DNA of 64,000 nt. Source: DATARR01 sp034666985. Lineage in GTDB: Bacteria; Acidobacteriota; Thermoanaerobaculia; Multivoradales; UBA5704. How positions within the stretch are numbered: the first letter of the stretch is position 1; each line of letters opens with the position of its first letter. The translations under genes were made by a program, and so were the position numbers. Shown here piece after piece: positions 46,651 to 56,225 of this stretch. Location of the stretch: contig JAXDKS010000015.1 of NCBI GenBank assembly GCA_034666985.1, positions 62,001 to 126,000 of the forward strand. The letters run 5' to 3'. The notes beneath the pieces are model-generated. The model was given only the letters and a program-made list of their open reading frames with translations, searched no databases and was not told where the DNA came from.

Positions 46651-48900
46651 GTGAGCGCGACCACCGTGCGCCTGGCAACACGCCTCCGAGCCTGGGCGCG
46701 TCCAGACTCGGCTTCGGCCCGGGTAGGACGCGAGGGAGAGGTGTTTGCGGCGAACGTCCGCATCGGTTGCCTCGCCGTTTCGAGCCTGATCCCGCTGGGG
46801 AATATCCTCTTCCAACCCCCGGACTTCGAGCCCCGGGTCGCCTTGACCTGCGTCCTGCTGGCCCTGCTGCTGGCGGTGGTGGTGAGGAGCTTCGCCCGCC
46901 GGGCGCAGCCTCCGAGGTGGCTGGGGCTCTTCACCTGCATCCTCGACGTCAGCATGGTGAGCCTCGCGAACCTGGCCCTGATCGCCGGCGGTCAAGGCCT
47001 GGCGGTCACCAACGGCCGGGTCCTCTTCTGCTTCTACTTCCTGGCCCTGGGCTTCTCCTGTCTGCGGCAGGACGTGCGGCTGTGTATCGTCGCCGGGCTC
47101 GCCGCCATCTTCCAGTATGGCGCTCTCGTCGGCTGGGTGGTGATGGGCAGCGCGGCCACGGGCGCCATCCTCTTCAGCCACTCGTACGGCACGTTCCGCT
47201 GGGACAATCAGATCACCCGCCTGGTGATCCTCGCCCTCGCGACCGCGGTCAACGTCGCGGTCGTCAACCAGAGCCGGGACCTGCGGCGACAGCGGGACCG
47301 GGCCGAGGAGGCGAACCAGGCCAAGAGCGAGCTCCTGGCCAACATGAGCCACGAGATCCGCACTCCCCTCAACGCGGTGCTGGGGATGATGAGCCTGCTC
47401 CTCGAAACCCCCCTGTCGACGGCACAGCGCGAGTACGTGACCACGGCCCGCAGCAGCGGCGCGGTGCTGCTGGGAGTGATCAACGACATCCTGGACGTCT
47501 CGAAGATCGAAGCCGGCCGGCTCGAGGTCGAGATCGCCCCGTTCCACCTGCGCGACTGCCTGGACGAAGCGGTCGGAATGTTGAGCCCCAAGGCGGAGGC
47601 CCAGGGGCTCACCCTCCATTGCCGGCTGGCGGACGGCGTGCCCACGGGGATCGAAAGCGACGCGGCCCGCCTGCGGCAGATCCTCGTCAACCTGCTGGAC
47701 AACGCCATCAAGTTCACGCCGCGGGGCGAGGTGCGTCTGGAGGTCGAGGCCGGGCCGGAGAAGGACGGTCTCGTCGAGCTTCGTTTCGCCGTGTATGACA
47801 CGGGGATCGGCATCCCCGCCGACCGCATGGATCGTCTCTTCAAGCCTTTCAGCCAGGCCGACTCGTCCATGTCGCGCGTCTACGGCGGCACCGGCCTGGG
47901 GCTGGTGATCAGCCAGCGCCTCGCCGAGCATCTCGGCGGGCGGATGTGGGTGGAGAGCGAGCCGGGCCGCGGCTCGACCTTCTCCTTCACCATCCGCTGC
48001 CGGCCCGCGCCGCAGGCATCCTCCCAGGTTTCCAGCGATGTCAGCGAGACCGGCGAGGCTGGCAAGACCGGCGTCCTCCTGAGCCCGCGGCTGGCCGAGG
48101 ATCTCCCCCTGCGCATCCTCCTGGCGGAAGACAACTCCGTCAATCAGCGGGTGGGGCTGCTCATGCTCGACCGCATGGGCTATCTCGCCGACGTGGCCGG
48201 CAACGGCAGCGAGGTCCTGGAGGCGCTGCGCCGCCAGCCGTACGACCTCATCCTGATGGACGTGCAGATGCCGGGCATGGATGGTCTGGAGGCGACGCGG
48301 CGCATCCGCGCCGACTTCCCCCGCGAGCGGCAGCCGCGCATCGTCGCCATGACCGCGAACGTCCTGCGCGAGCAGCGGGAGGCCTGTCTGGCCTCCGGCA
48401 TGGACGATTTCGTGCTGAAACCGGTCGCCTTCGCGGATCTGCGGTCGGCGCTGGCGCGCTGCGGCGGCCGGGATTCCGCCTTGCCGGAGCCCGCCGTCCC
48501 AGAGCCCTCCCCTCCCCCGCCGGACAGCTCCTCCCGGTTCGATCCCAGCTATCTCGACAGCCTGCGCCGGCTGAGCGAAAAGACCGGCAGCCCTCTCGTG
48601 CGACAGATCGTGAATCACTACCGGGTCGAGACGCCCCGGCGTCTGGAGCGGATGCGGCAGGCCCTGCTCCGTGGCGATGCGGCAGAGCTCAACTTCGTGG
48701 CCCACAGCCTCCGGGGGAGCAGCGCGCAGATCGGCGCGCTGCGCGTCGCCGCCCTCAGCGCCGACCTCGAGCAGAAAGGCACGAACGCCGAGCCCGCGGA
48801 GCTCGAGCCCCTGCTCGCCGATCTCGAACGCGAGATCGCGCGGGCGCTGCCGCTCTTGGAACAGGCGGCTGTCGGGGAAAAGGTGGAAGAAAGGGCTTAA
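46651..48900 (+). CDS. Hybrid sensor histidine kinase with receiver and Hpt
   Basis: 749 residues from GTG 46651, located in a GA-rich stretch; the start is uncertain. Six membrane helices (35-205) are followed by HisKA with His234 in NMSHEIRTPLN, and HATPase with NAIKFTPRGE, DTGIGIPADR and GGTGLGLVIS. A receiver has Asp537 in LILMDVQMPGMDG, and a C-terminal Hpt domain has His685 in FVAHSLRGSSAQIGA. This is a full intramolecular phosphorelay; the output regulator is not adjacent. Its stop codon lies inside the start of an AAGGACNNC array, and its upstream flank is the MITE. Confidence 0.95.
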   Translation: MSATTVRLATRLRAWARPDSASARVGREGEVFAANVRIGCLAVSSLIPLGNILFQPPDFEPRVALTCVLLALLLAVVVRSFARRAQPPRWLGLFTCILDVSMVSLANLALIAGGQGLAVTNGRVLFCFYFLALGFSCLRQDVRLCIVAGLAAIFQYGALVGWVVMGSAATGAILFSHSYGTFRWDNQITRLVILALATAVNVAVVNQSRDLRRQRDRAEEANQAKSELLANMSHEIRTPLNAVLGMMSLLLETPLSTAQREYVTTARSSGAVLLGVINDILDVSKIEAGRLEVEIAPFHLRDCLDEAVGMLSPKAEAQGLTLHCRLADGVPTGIESDAARLRQILVNLLDNAIKFTPRGEVRLEVEAGPEKDGLVELRFAVYDTGIGIPADRMDRLFKPFSQADSSMSRVYGGTGLGLVISQRLAEHLGGRMWVESEPGRGSTFSFTIRCRPAPQASSQVSSDVSETGEAGKTGVLLSPRLAEDLPLRILLAEDNSVNQRVGLLMLDRMGYLADVAGNGSEVLEALRRQPYDLILMDVQMPGMDGLEATRRIRADFPRERQPRIVAMTANVLREQREACLASGMDDFVLKPVAFADLRSALARCGGRDSALPEPAVPEPSPPPPDSSSRFDPSYLDSLRRLSEKTGSPLVRQIVNHYRVETPRRLERMRQALLRGDAAELNFVAHSLRGSSAQIGALRVAALSADLEQKGTNAEPAELEPLLADLEREIARALPLLEQAAVGEKVEERA

Positions 48901-48997
48901 AGGACAGCAAGGACATCAAGGACAAAACACCCCAGCTTCGTGGTGTCCTTGATGTCCTTGCAGTCCTTGCTGTCCTTTATGTCCTTGCTGTCCTTTG
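48899..48997. repeat. AAGGACNNC inverted 9-mer array, copy B
   Basis: The left arm (48899-48923) has three AAGGACNNC-type units and overlaps the stop codon of the kinase gene. After a 21-base loop with its own small ACACC/GGTGT stem, the right arm (about 48945-48997) has six units of the form GNNGTCCTT. The arms are unequal in number, as in copy C. It may also terminate transcription of the kinase. Confidence 0.85.
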
Positions 48998-49114
48998 CTC
49001 CCACAACCGCTGAATGCTGATCCGCGCGAACACGTGCAAGGAAGAGCCCCCGACGGTCACCTGCAGGGCGCCCTGGGGCCTTCGGGACTGCCGGGAACGG
49101 GGCGTCTTTGTATC

Positions 49115-49139
49115 AATCTTGCTCATTCGGAGCAAGATT
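49115..49139. promoter_or_regulatory. Perfect 10-bp inverted repeat upstream of the DUF4038 gene
   Basis: AATCTTGCTC (49115-49124) and GAGCAAGATT (49130-49139) are exact complements around ATTCG. It lies about 80 bases before the start codon and could be an operator or a leader hairpin. The remainder of 48998-49219 shows no gene. Confidence 0.5.
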
Positions 49140-49219
49140 CTACAAAGTCCCTTGCCTTCAGAGGGCGTACAGGCGAGGGTAGCGAGGACCGCTGGATGGA
49201 CCAGCACAGGAGATCAACG

Positions 49220-51241
49220 ATGAAGAAATACCTGTTCACGATCCTCGCCCTCACCATACTTTTCGCGGCCTCACCACGGGACGCCGCGGCACAGGACACG
49301 ACCACTCGCGGCCAACGTTGGGAGAAGACGATCACCACCGGCGGCGGCACCTACAACTGGATCTCGACCAAGCTCTGCGTTCAGTACACCTCCCCCACCA
49401 GCCAGGTCTTCACCGGCCTCGGCTTCTGGGACGACCGGCCCCTCAGCGGAGGGGATACGTTCAAGGTCCGCGCGGCCTTCAATGAAACGGGTCAATGGAG
49501 CTGGCAGCTCCTCGGCAGCTCCAACCCCGGATGTGTGGCGACGACCGGATTCTTCCCGCAAAGCGGCACCATTCAAGTGAATTTGGACGTCACCGGCCTT
49601 CCGCTCTATTCCACCGGGCCCATCCGCGTGAACTCGAACAAACGGTTCCTGGTCTACAGCGGAGCGCCCGTCCTCTCGCCCTTCCTCTGGATCGGCGATA
49701 CGACCTGGTTTGGGCCGCACCGCTCCTTTCTCAGCCCGGCCTGGGACAACTATCTGACGGAGCGGAAGAACGATGGTTTCACCGTCATCGAGGTCTCGGT
49801 GCCGCTCTCCAGCTCCGGCCAGCCGGTCGACGTGACTGGCCGGAAACCCTTCGGCACCTATTCCGGCGGCACCTTCACCCCCTGCCTTGACACGGTCGTG
49901 CAGCCGTCCAGCGCGTGCTTTCCCAATAAGGCTTTCTGGGATTACTGGGACCAGCACGTCAACGCCATCAACGCCAAGGGGATGCTGGCCACCGTGATCG
50001 GCTTGTTCAAGCGCGCCACCGGCAACGCCGGCTGGCCGGACGTCGCCGATTCCCAGGGATACGCGCGCTGGATCGCGGCGCGGCTCGCCGGCAACTACAC
50101 GACTCTCGCCCCGGGCTTCGACGAGCTGCCCGACCGTACCCAGGCTGTCACGGACCCCTGCACGGGAACAGTGAACAACCAAGCCTGCCGTGCCCGTGCC
50201 GTGGGCACGGCGATCCGCGACGCGATCCTTCTGCAGACCACGATCAATGCCCCGGCGCCGCGCCTGGGGACTCCCCTCACCGCTCTGGTGACCCATCACA
50301 TCGGCGGCGGCTGCAGCGACGGGCTGGACGGCACACCGCCGAACCAGTGCCTCGCCGACTACTGGCTCGACAAGTTCCAGACCGAGGCCTGGCTCGACTT
50401 CCAGCTCTTCCAGAGCGGCCAGGGAGGCAACTGCCTGAAACAACAGCTCGCCTGCCTGATCGAGCGGTCCAGCAAGCGGCCGTTGACGCTCTACAACCAT
50501 CCGACGGCGACCAAGCCGATCATCAACGGCGAGGCGGTCTACGATCAGTTCGGCTTCGAGGGCGGCGCCAGCGGCTGCCCCAAGAGCCCGCCCGACTACG
50601 GGCCGGCCGCAGCCTTCTACGGCGAGCTGCGGGCCCGGCAGACGGCCTTCAACTCGCTCCTCTCCGGCTCCGTGGGCTTCACCCATGGCATCGGCGGCAC
50701 CTGGGACTGGAATGGCTACTGGACGTGCAGGTCGCAGACCGAAGGCCTCAACGCCGAGTCGTCGAACCAGATCGGCCGTCTCGTCCAGCTCTTCCAGCCC
50801 TTCCGCTGGAACCGCCTGGTGCCGGACTGCCAGGCCTGGGGCACGACCTGCACTCACGTCAAGAACGCGGGCCAGACCACCGATGCGCAGGAGCTCAAGA
50901 GGATGTACTCCCGTGACTCGCTGGGGACCTTCGCGTTCGCCTACCTGCCCGACGGCGCGGGCGTCGCGGGCTATGACAACTCGCTGAAGCTCGACCTCTC
51001 CGACCTCTCCGCCTTCACCGTGGGCTCCCCCTGGGCCACGGACTGGTACAACCCGCGGCGTCCGCTGGCCTCCGGAGGGCCCTGCGTCTGCACGGCCACG
51101 CCGACCGGCAGCGGTCCCTATACGTTCACACGGCCTGCGACCGGAGACTGGGGCCTCGTCATCCGCAATACCACGAGTTGGCCCACTCTCTCCGTTCCGC
51201 AGTGCAATCCGCCGGACGGGACCGGCAAGATTCCCTGCTGA
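49220..51241 (+). CDS. Secreted DUF5060/DUF4038 glycosidase-like protein
   Basis: 673 residues from ATG 49220 with AGGAG upstream and a signal peptide (MKKYLFTILALTILFAASPR). The N-terminal beta domain (DTFKVRAAFNETGQWSWQLL) resembles DUF5060. The barrel domain (RFLVYSGAPVLSPFLWIGDT, then ERKNDGFTVIEVSV) is the DUF4038/apiosidase-like (GH140-type) fold, with KPIINGEAVYDQFGFEGG near the catalytic face. It probably cleaves side chains of plant or bacterial polysaccharides outside the cell. A C-terminal jelly-roll segment follows. It stands alone between the kinase and the second kinase/TPR module. Confidence 0.82.
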   Translation: MKKYLFTILALTILFAASPRDAAAQDTTTRGQRWEKTITTGGGTYNWISTKLCVQYTSPTSQVFTGLGFWDDRPLSGGDTFKVRAAFNETGQWSWQLLGSSNPGCVATTGFFPQSGTIQVNLDVTGLPLYSTGPIRVNSNKRFLVYSGAPVLSPFLWIGDTTWFGPHRSFLSPAWDNYLTERKNDGFTVIEVSVPLSSSGQPVDVTGRKPFGTYSGGTFTPCLDTVVQPSSACFPNKAFWDYWDQHVNAINAKGMLATVIGLFKRATGNAGWPDVADSQGYARWIAARLAGNYTTLAPGFDELPDRTQAVTDPCTGTVNNQACRARAVGTAIRDAILLQTTINAPAPRLGTPLTALVTHHIGGGCSDGLDGTPPNQCLADYWLDKFQTEAWLDFQLFQSGQGGNCLKQQLACLIERSSKRPLTLYNHPTATKPIINGEAVYDQFGFEGGASGCPKSPPDYGPAAAFYGELRARQTAFNSLLSGSVGFTHGIGGTWDWNGYWTCRSQTEGLNAESSNQIGRLVQLFQPFRWNRLVPDCQAWGTTCTHVKNAGQTTDAQELKRMYSRDSLGTFAFAYLPDGAGVAGYDNSLKLDLSDLSAFTVGSPWATDWYNPRRPLASGGPCVCTATPTGSGPYTFTRPATGDWGLVIRNTTSWPTLSVPQCNPPDGTGKIPC

Positions 51242-51289
51242 GAGCCCCGGGTCTGGTTGTGTTGACTTGAATCATGGCGTGAATTCCAG

Positions 51290-51320
51290 GCCGTCGAGAG
51301 AGACCCGACGGCTTGGCATT
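51290..51320. terminator. Terminator between convergent genes
   Basis: GCCGTC (51290-51295) pairs with GACGGC (51307-51312), followed by TTGGCATTGCTTTTT on the plus strand. It probably ends transcription of the DUF4038 gene. Confidence 0.5.
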
Positions 51321-51326
51321 GCTTTT

Positions 51327-54095
51327 TCACCCCCGCCGCCGGGCAATCTCGTCCAGGCTCGCGTGGAGCTTGCGCAGGTCCCTGGAGGCCGGGCCGGACT
51401 CGGCGGCCAGCACGGGCTCCGCCTGCCGCAGCAGGCTCTCGGCTTCGGCGAGCCGGCCGAGGTCGACGAGGCATCCCGCCAGCTCCAACCGCGCCCGCGC
51501 CAGCTCGGGATGGCCCGACGGCACTCCTTTCACCAGCAGCGCGACGCTCTGGCGCAGGTAGGGCTCGGCCGCCGCCGGCTCGCCCTGCCGGCGCAGAGCC
51601 AGCCCCAAGGCCTCGGACGGATAGGCCACGTAGGGATGCTCGGGCCCCAGCGTCTCTCGCGCCATCGCGAGCGACTGCCGCGCCAGGGAGAGCGCCTCCG
51701 CGGTCTGCCCCATCTGGAGCCAGAGCTTGGCGAGATGGAGGAGGCTGTGGGCCACCAGGTAATGGCGCTCGCCGTAGAGGTGCCGCCGCAGCTCCAGGGC
51801 CCGCTGCTGCAGGCGGACCGCCTCCTCGTTCTTCTCCTCCTTTTCGAGCACCGTGCTCAGGTTGGAGAGCGTCTCGGCCATCTGTGAGCCGGACTCCCCG
51901 AAGCTGACCCGGAATCCCGCCAGCGCCTGCCGGTAGAGGGCCTCGGCCCCGGGCAGGTCGCCCTGGGCCTGGCGCGTCACCGCCAGGTCGTTGTAGAGGC
52001 CGGCCAGATCCGGATGCCCCTCCCCGACGATCCGCCGCTCCACGGCCAGGGTGCGGCGGAGCACGGCTTCGGACTCCTTGAATTTCCCCTGACCGAGGAG
52101 CAGCGAGGCGTAGGCCGACTGGTGATGAATGACGTCCGGGTTCTCCTCGCCCAGGAGACGGGTCTCCATGGCCAGGCCCTGGGAGAAAAGCCTTTCCGCG
52201 GCCGGATAGTCGCCCCGCTCGTCGGCGCGCCTGGCGAGAGCGATCAGCGACGCCGCGAGCGTGGGGCCCTCCGCGCCTTCGACCTTGCGGGCGATGGCCA
52301 GCGCCTGTTGATGCAGAGGCTCGGCCCGGCGGGGACCTCCCGTGGCCACGGTCTCCCCGAGCTGGTTGAGGGTGCGGGCCACCTCGACGTCGTCGTTGCC
52401 CAGCCGCCGGCGCTTCAAGGCGAGCGACTGGCGCAGGAGCGCTTCCGAGCCCTTGAGGTCCGAGCGCTGGAAGCGCACGGCAGCCACCTGCTCCAGGCTG
52501 CGGGCCACCTCCAGCGAGCCGGGGCCCAGGGTCCGCCGGCGCACGGCGAGGGCGCCCTCCAGCAGCGGCGCCGCCCGATCCACGCGTCCGAGGCCGAGGT
52601 CCGCCTGACCGATGGCATCCATCAGCGCCGCCTGCACGTCCGGCTGGCTCGCGAGCTCCCGCGACACCCGGCGCGCGCCCTGATCCAGGATCTCCTGGGC
52701 GGTGAGGCGCTCCCCCCGGGTGTGGAAGGGATCGGCCTGACGGAAGGTGTCCACCAGGAAAGAGAGGGTGTAGCGGGCCTTGTCCCTCTCCCGGGCGAGC
52801 TGCCGCCCCTGCGCGATCAGGCTGGCCACGAACCCCGCGACCAGCAGCACCACCGCCGCCGCCGTCGCCACGGCCGCCCGATGACGGCGGGCGAATTTGC
52901 GCGTCCGGTAGAGGAAGGTATCCGGCCGGGCCGTCACCGGCAGGCTGCGGAGATGGCTCTCGAGGTCCTGCGCCAGCTTCGCCACCGACGGATACCGGCG
53001 TCCCGGCTCCTTGCGCAGAGCCATCAGCAGGACGTTGTCCAGATCCCCCCGCAACCGCCGGGAGAGCGCCTGCGGGCGGGTGGAGCGGGCCGTGGCGAGG
53101 GCTTCGGGAGCTATCGGGGATATCGGAGACGGCGAGGAGGGGCGATCCTCCGCGGCGGCGTCAGCCCGGAACAGGGCCTGGCTGGGCCGCTCCGGCTCCT
53201 GATCGCAGATGGCGCGCTCGATCTCGTGCGGCAGCGCGCTCATCAGCCGGTAGGGGCTGCGGCCCACCAGCAACTCGTAGAGCAGCACGCCGAGCGAGTA
53301 GACGTCGCTCGCCGTAGTGATGGCCTCCCCCTTCACCTGCTCCGGGCTGGCGTAGCTCGGCGTCATCACCCGCAGCCCCGTGCGCGTCATGGCGCCCGAC
53401 TCCTCGGCGCCGGGCTCGAGCTGCTTGGCGATGCCGAAATCCAGCAGCTTCGGCTCTCCCTCCTGGGTCACCAGGATGTTGGCCGGCTTGATGTCGCGAT
53501 GGACGAGCAGGTTCTGGTGGGCGTACTGCACGGCGCCGCAGATGCGCCGGAAGAGGTCCAGGCGCTGATCGACCGTGAGGCGGTGGCGATCGCAGTAGAC
53601 GTCCACCGGCAGCCCTTCGATCAGCTCCAGCACCAGGAAGGGACGGCCTTCCTCCGTGCTGCCGCCATCGTAGAGCCGGGCGATGTTGGGGTGCTCGAGG
53701 CGGGCGAGGATCTGCCGCTCGGCCAGGAAACGGTGATAGACCTCCGTCGCCTCCAGACCGGAGTGGAGGATCTTCACCGCCACCAGCCGCTCATACTGCT
53801 CGTCGTCGCGGCGGGCGAGATAGACGGTGCCCATGCCGCCGCTGCCGATCCTGTGCAGCAACCGGTAAGGGCCGAGCCGCAACGGCTCCTCCTCCCCCGC
53901 CGCCGTCTCCAGGCCGGCCGGACGCTCCAGGAAGCCGGCGGCCCGCTCGTCGGCGGCGAGCAGCCGGCCCACCTCGGCGCGCAGCGAGGCGTCGTCCCCG
54001 CAGGCCTCGTCGAGAAAAGCCTGGCGCTCGTCCCTTGGCCTTTCCAGGACTTCGGCGAAGATGGCATCGACCTCCTGCCAGCGCTCGGCTTCCAT
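51327..54095 (-). CDS. Ser/Thr protein kinase with TPR array (second module)
   Basis: 922 residues from ATG 54095, preceded by AAGGGAG. Kinase domain: GSGGMGTVY, Lys108 in VAVKIL, catalytic HRDIKPAN with Asp201, and DFG at 219-221. One membrane helix (RRHRAAVATAAAVVLLVAGF) leads to about a dozen tetratricopeptide repeats. Its start shares one base with the ECF sigma stop (TGATG), so translation is coupled. It is the same layout as 15462-18474 and clearly homologous, though too diverged to be a recent duplication. Confidence 0.94.
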   Translation of the reverse strand: MEAERWQEVDAIFAEVLERPRDERQAFLDEACGDDASLRAEVGRLLAADERAAGFLERPAGLETAAGEEEPLRLGPYRLLHRIGSGGMGTVYLARRDDEQYERLVAVKILHSGLEATEVYHRFLAERQILARLEHPNIARLYDGGSTEEGRPFLVLELIEGLPVDVYCDRHRLTVDQRLDLFRRICGAVQYAHQNLLVHRDIKPANILVTQEGEPKLLDFGIAKQLEPGAEESGAMTRTGLRVMTPSYASPEQVKGEAITTASDVYSLGVLLYELLVGRSPYRLMSALPHEIERAICDQEPERPSQALFRADAAAEDRPSSPSPISPIAPEALATARSTRPQALSRRLRGDLDNVLLMALRKEPGRRYPSVAKLAQDLESHLRSLPVTARPDTFLYRTRKFARRHRAAVATAAAVVLLVAGFVASLIAQGRQLARERDKARYTLSFLVDTFRQADPFHTRGERLTAQEILDQGARRVSRELASQPDVQAALMDAIGQADLGLGRVDRAAPLLEGALAVRRRTLGPGSLEVARSLEQVAAVRFQRSDLKGSEALLRQSLALKRRRLGNDDVEVARTLNQLGETVATGGPRRAEPLHQQALAIARKVEGAEGPTLAASLIALARRADERGDYPAAERLFSQGLAMETRLLGEENPDVIHHQSAYASLLLGQGKFKESEAVLRRTLAVERRIVGEGHPDLAGLYNDLAVTRQAQGDLPGAEALYRQALAGFRVSFGESGSQMAETLSNLSTVLEKEEKNEEAVRLQQRALELRRHLYGERHYLVAHSLLHLAKLWLQMGQTAEALSLARQSLAMARETLGPEHPYVAYPSEALGLALRRQGEPAAAEPYLRQSVALLVKGVPSGHPELARARLELAGCLVDLGRLAEAESLLRQAEPVLAAESGPASRDLRKLHASLDEIARRRG

Positions 54096-54691
54096 CAGGG
54101 CTCCCTTCGGGGTTTCTTCCAAGGTTCCTCCTCCGTGGGCCGCAGGCGATCGTAGAGCCAGGCCTTGGCGCGCCGCCAATCCCGGCTGACCGTCTCCCGC
54201 GAGATCTTGAGCTGATCCGCCGTCTCCTCCAGGCTGAGGCCGGCGAAGAACCGCATCTCCACCACCGCCGCCTTGCGCGGATCGATCCTCTCCAGAGCCG
54301 TCAGCGCCTCGTCGAGGGCCACCAGGTCCGGATCCTCCTCCAGAGAGAGGTCCGCCACCTCCACCAGCGTTATATGCGCCATTCCCCCGCCGCGCTTGTC
54401 ACGGTTGCGGTGACGCGCGTGATCGACCAGCACGCGCCGGATGAGATGGGCGGCGAAGGCGAAGAAGTGGACCCGGCTGGGCCACTGCAGACCCTGCTGG
54501 CCGCCGAGCCGCAGATAGGCCTCGTGCACGATGGCCGTGGCCTGGAGGGTGTGATCGCTGCGCTCCTGTCGGAGCTGCCGCGAAGCGATGCGGCGCAGCT
54601 CCTCATAGACCATGGGCAGAACCCGCTCCGCCGCCTGGGAATCTCCGGCGCTCCAATTCTGGAGCAATCGCGTAATGGTTTCGTCCGGCAT
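54095..54691 (-). CDS. ECF sigma factor (second module)
   Basis: 198 residues from ATG 54691. Region 2 (DHTLQATAIVHEAYLRLGG, RVHFFAFAAHLIRRVLVDHA) and region 4 (VVEMRFFAGLSLEETADQLK, SRETVSRDWRRAKAWLYDRL) are textbook for this kinase-linked ECF group. It is coupled to the downstream kinase and divergent from the Cys-rich secreted-protein gene at 54852, which could be a target. No anti-sigma factor is present. Confidence 0.93.
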   Translation of the reverse strand: MPDETITRLLQNWSAGDSQAAERVLPMVYEELRRIASRQLRQERSDHTLQATAIVHEAYLRLGGQQGLQWPSRVHFFAFAAHLIRRVLVDHARHRNRDKRGGGMAHITLVEVADLSLEEDPDLVALDEALTALERIDPRKAAVVEMRFFAGLSLEETADQLKISRETVSRDWRRAKAWLYDRLRPTEEEPWKKPRREP

Positions 54692-54851
54692 GTCGATCAG
54701 CTCCCTGGCTCCAGAGTGCCGGCATCCGCAGATCGGGTGACACGTTTTTCGCTCCGGCCGCGCATCCCAGCCAGAGACACATGGGTCCATCCCGAGCGAG
54801 GCCGCGGAGGCTCGCTCCCGGGATCGCCCGGTCCACGAAAGGAGCTGTCCA

Positions 54852-56138
54852 ATGAGTTGTCTGATGAGAAGAGTGTCATGTTGGGGAACGGCGCTGGTGC
54901 TCGCCTGTCTGAGCGCTGCCGCGTACGCCCGGACCGGCCCAGGCCTGGAGCTCAAGCCTGCCGCTCAGGAGCGTACCATCCACCAGGCCTACGCCAATCT
55001 GGCGAAGGCCACCGCCTCCGGGGGAGGCCAGGGCCTGCGCTTCGAGATCGCCAACCTGCGCACGATCCCTGCCGACCAGTTCCAGAAGACCTTCTGGCTC
55101 GATCTCGTGACCATGCCCGGCGGCGACATGGTCGACGTCGTCCGGGAGGCGACGCAGAAAGCGGGCGTAGGGGATTTCGTCGTCTACCGCCCCAAGTGGC
55201 GGCTCGCGGCCGGCGAATACCTGCTCACCACAGAAGGCAGCCGCCTCAACGGCATGCGGGTCGACCAGGTGCTCGCCGAAGTGGCGCGGGAGACGCCCGC
55301 GCTGCGCGACGTCGTGGCGATCACTTCCTACGACGTGATCGTGAGATATCAGGAGCGGTCGCGCTCCTACCGGGCGGCCGTCCAATGGCTCAAGCCCGCC
55401 GGCAGCGGCAAGATCCCCCTGCTGTTCGTCGACAACGTCACGCAGGGAGTCGAGGAGGCGTTGCGGGAGCGTCCGGACACGGCGCGGCCCGCCCGGCCCC
55501 AGAAGTCGGCCTTCCTGGACGACAAGGTCTACGGCGCCACCTGCTACGCGGGCTCCACCACCCAGCACCACAGCAATTCCATCTCGGGAGTCGACGGCCA
55601 TTACTTCGGCAGCCACAGCGCGTCGGCCGACGTCGACTTCACCTGCACCTGCGGCGCCGATTGCTCGGAAACTTGCGATGTGAATTTCACCGGTCAGAGC
55701 TGCGAGGAGACCGGCGAGCACTTCGACTCCTGCCACAAGATGGCGACCAGCGCCAGCCTGTCCGCCGGGTCGACCAGCGATGCCCGCAGCACGGGGCCTG
55801 GTTGCGCCGTCGGTCTCGGCTGCGTGAAGAAGAGCTGCCTGTTCTGCAACTGCGGTCTGGGGATCAGCGTCAACGCCAGCGGCGTGAACGTGTCGTTCGC
55901 GTCCAGCGGCGATCCTGATTGGTCGGGCAACATCTCCTTCAACCATACGTGCGGTTCCTGCCGGGAGGTGAGCTCCAATCCCGATCCCCGGGAATATCAC
56001 CCGGATGTGGAGCAGCCGCCCAACGTCGGCGGCGCGGGCGGCTACGACGGCTGCCACTACTGGCACACATCCTGTTTCGGATACAACGCGGGCAGCACCT
56101 ACTACTACGAATGCCACCCCGATTACTGCCTCTGGTAA
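54852..56138 (+). CDS. Secreted Cys-rich protein of unknown function
   Basis: 428 residues with a signal peptide (CWGTALVLACLSAAAYA). The N-terminal half (FEIANLRTIPADQFQKTFWL, AAGEYLLTTEGSRLNGMRVD) is ordinary alpha/beta. The C-terminal half is rich in Cys, Gly, Ser and Tyr (FTCTCGADCSETCDVNFTG, KKSCLFCNCGLGISVNASG, GCHYWHTSCFGYNAGSTYYY), suggesting many disulfides or a surface-exposed matrix protein. No family was recognised. It is divergent from the second ECF sigma gene, 160 bp away, and ends at a strong terminator. Confidence 0.78.
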   Translation: MSCLMRRVSCWGTALVLACLSAAAYARTGPGLELKPAAQERTIHQAYANLAKATASGGGQGLRFEIANLRTIPADQFQKTFWLDLVTMPGGDMVDVVREATQKAGVGDFVVYRPKWRLAAGEYLLTTEGSRLNGMRVDQVLAEVARETPALRDVVAITSYDVIVRYQERSRSYRAAVQWLKPAGSGKIPLLFVDNVTQGVEEALRERPDTARPARPQKSAFLDDKVYGATCYAGSTTQHHSNSISGVDGHYFGSHSASADVDFTCTCGADCSETCDVNFTGQSCEETGEHFDSCHKMATSASLSAGSTSDARSTGPGCAVGLGCVKKSCLFCNCGLGISVNASGVNVSFASSGDPDWSGNISFNHTCGSCREVSSNPDPREYHPDVEQPPNVGGAGGYDGCHYWHTSCFGYNAGSTYYYECHPDYCLW

Positions 56139-56174
56139 TTGCCTCCGGTAGTTGCTTCTGATGATTGACATCCC

Positions 56175-56207
56175 GGGTGCCGCCGCTCGGCGGCACCCTC
56201 TCTTCTT
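56175..56207. terminator. Strong bidirectional terminator
   Basis: GGGTGCCGCC (56175-56184) and GGCGGCACCC (56189-56198) pair perfectly around GCTC and are followed by TCTCTTCTT. It separates two convergent genes and can serve the plus-strand one directly. Confidence 0.75.
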
Positions 56208-56225
56208 CGGACGGATGCCCGCCGA

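Noticed and set aside
51327..54095. Recent duplication of the kinase/TPR module at 15462
   Set aside because: Domain order is the same but sequences differ throughout, so they are old paralogues of a family that is common in this phylum.
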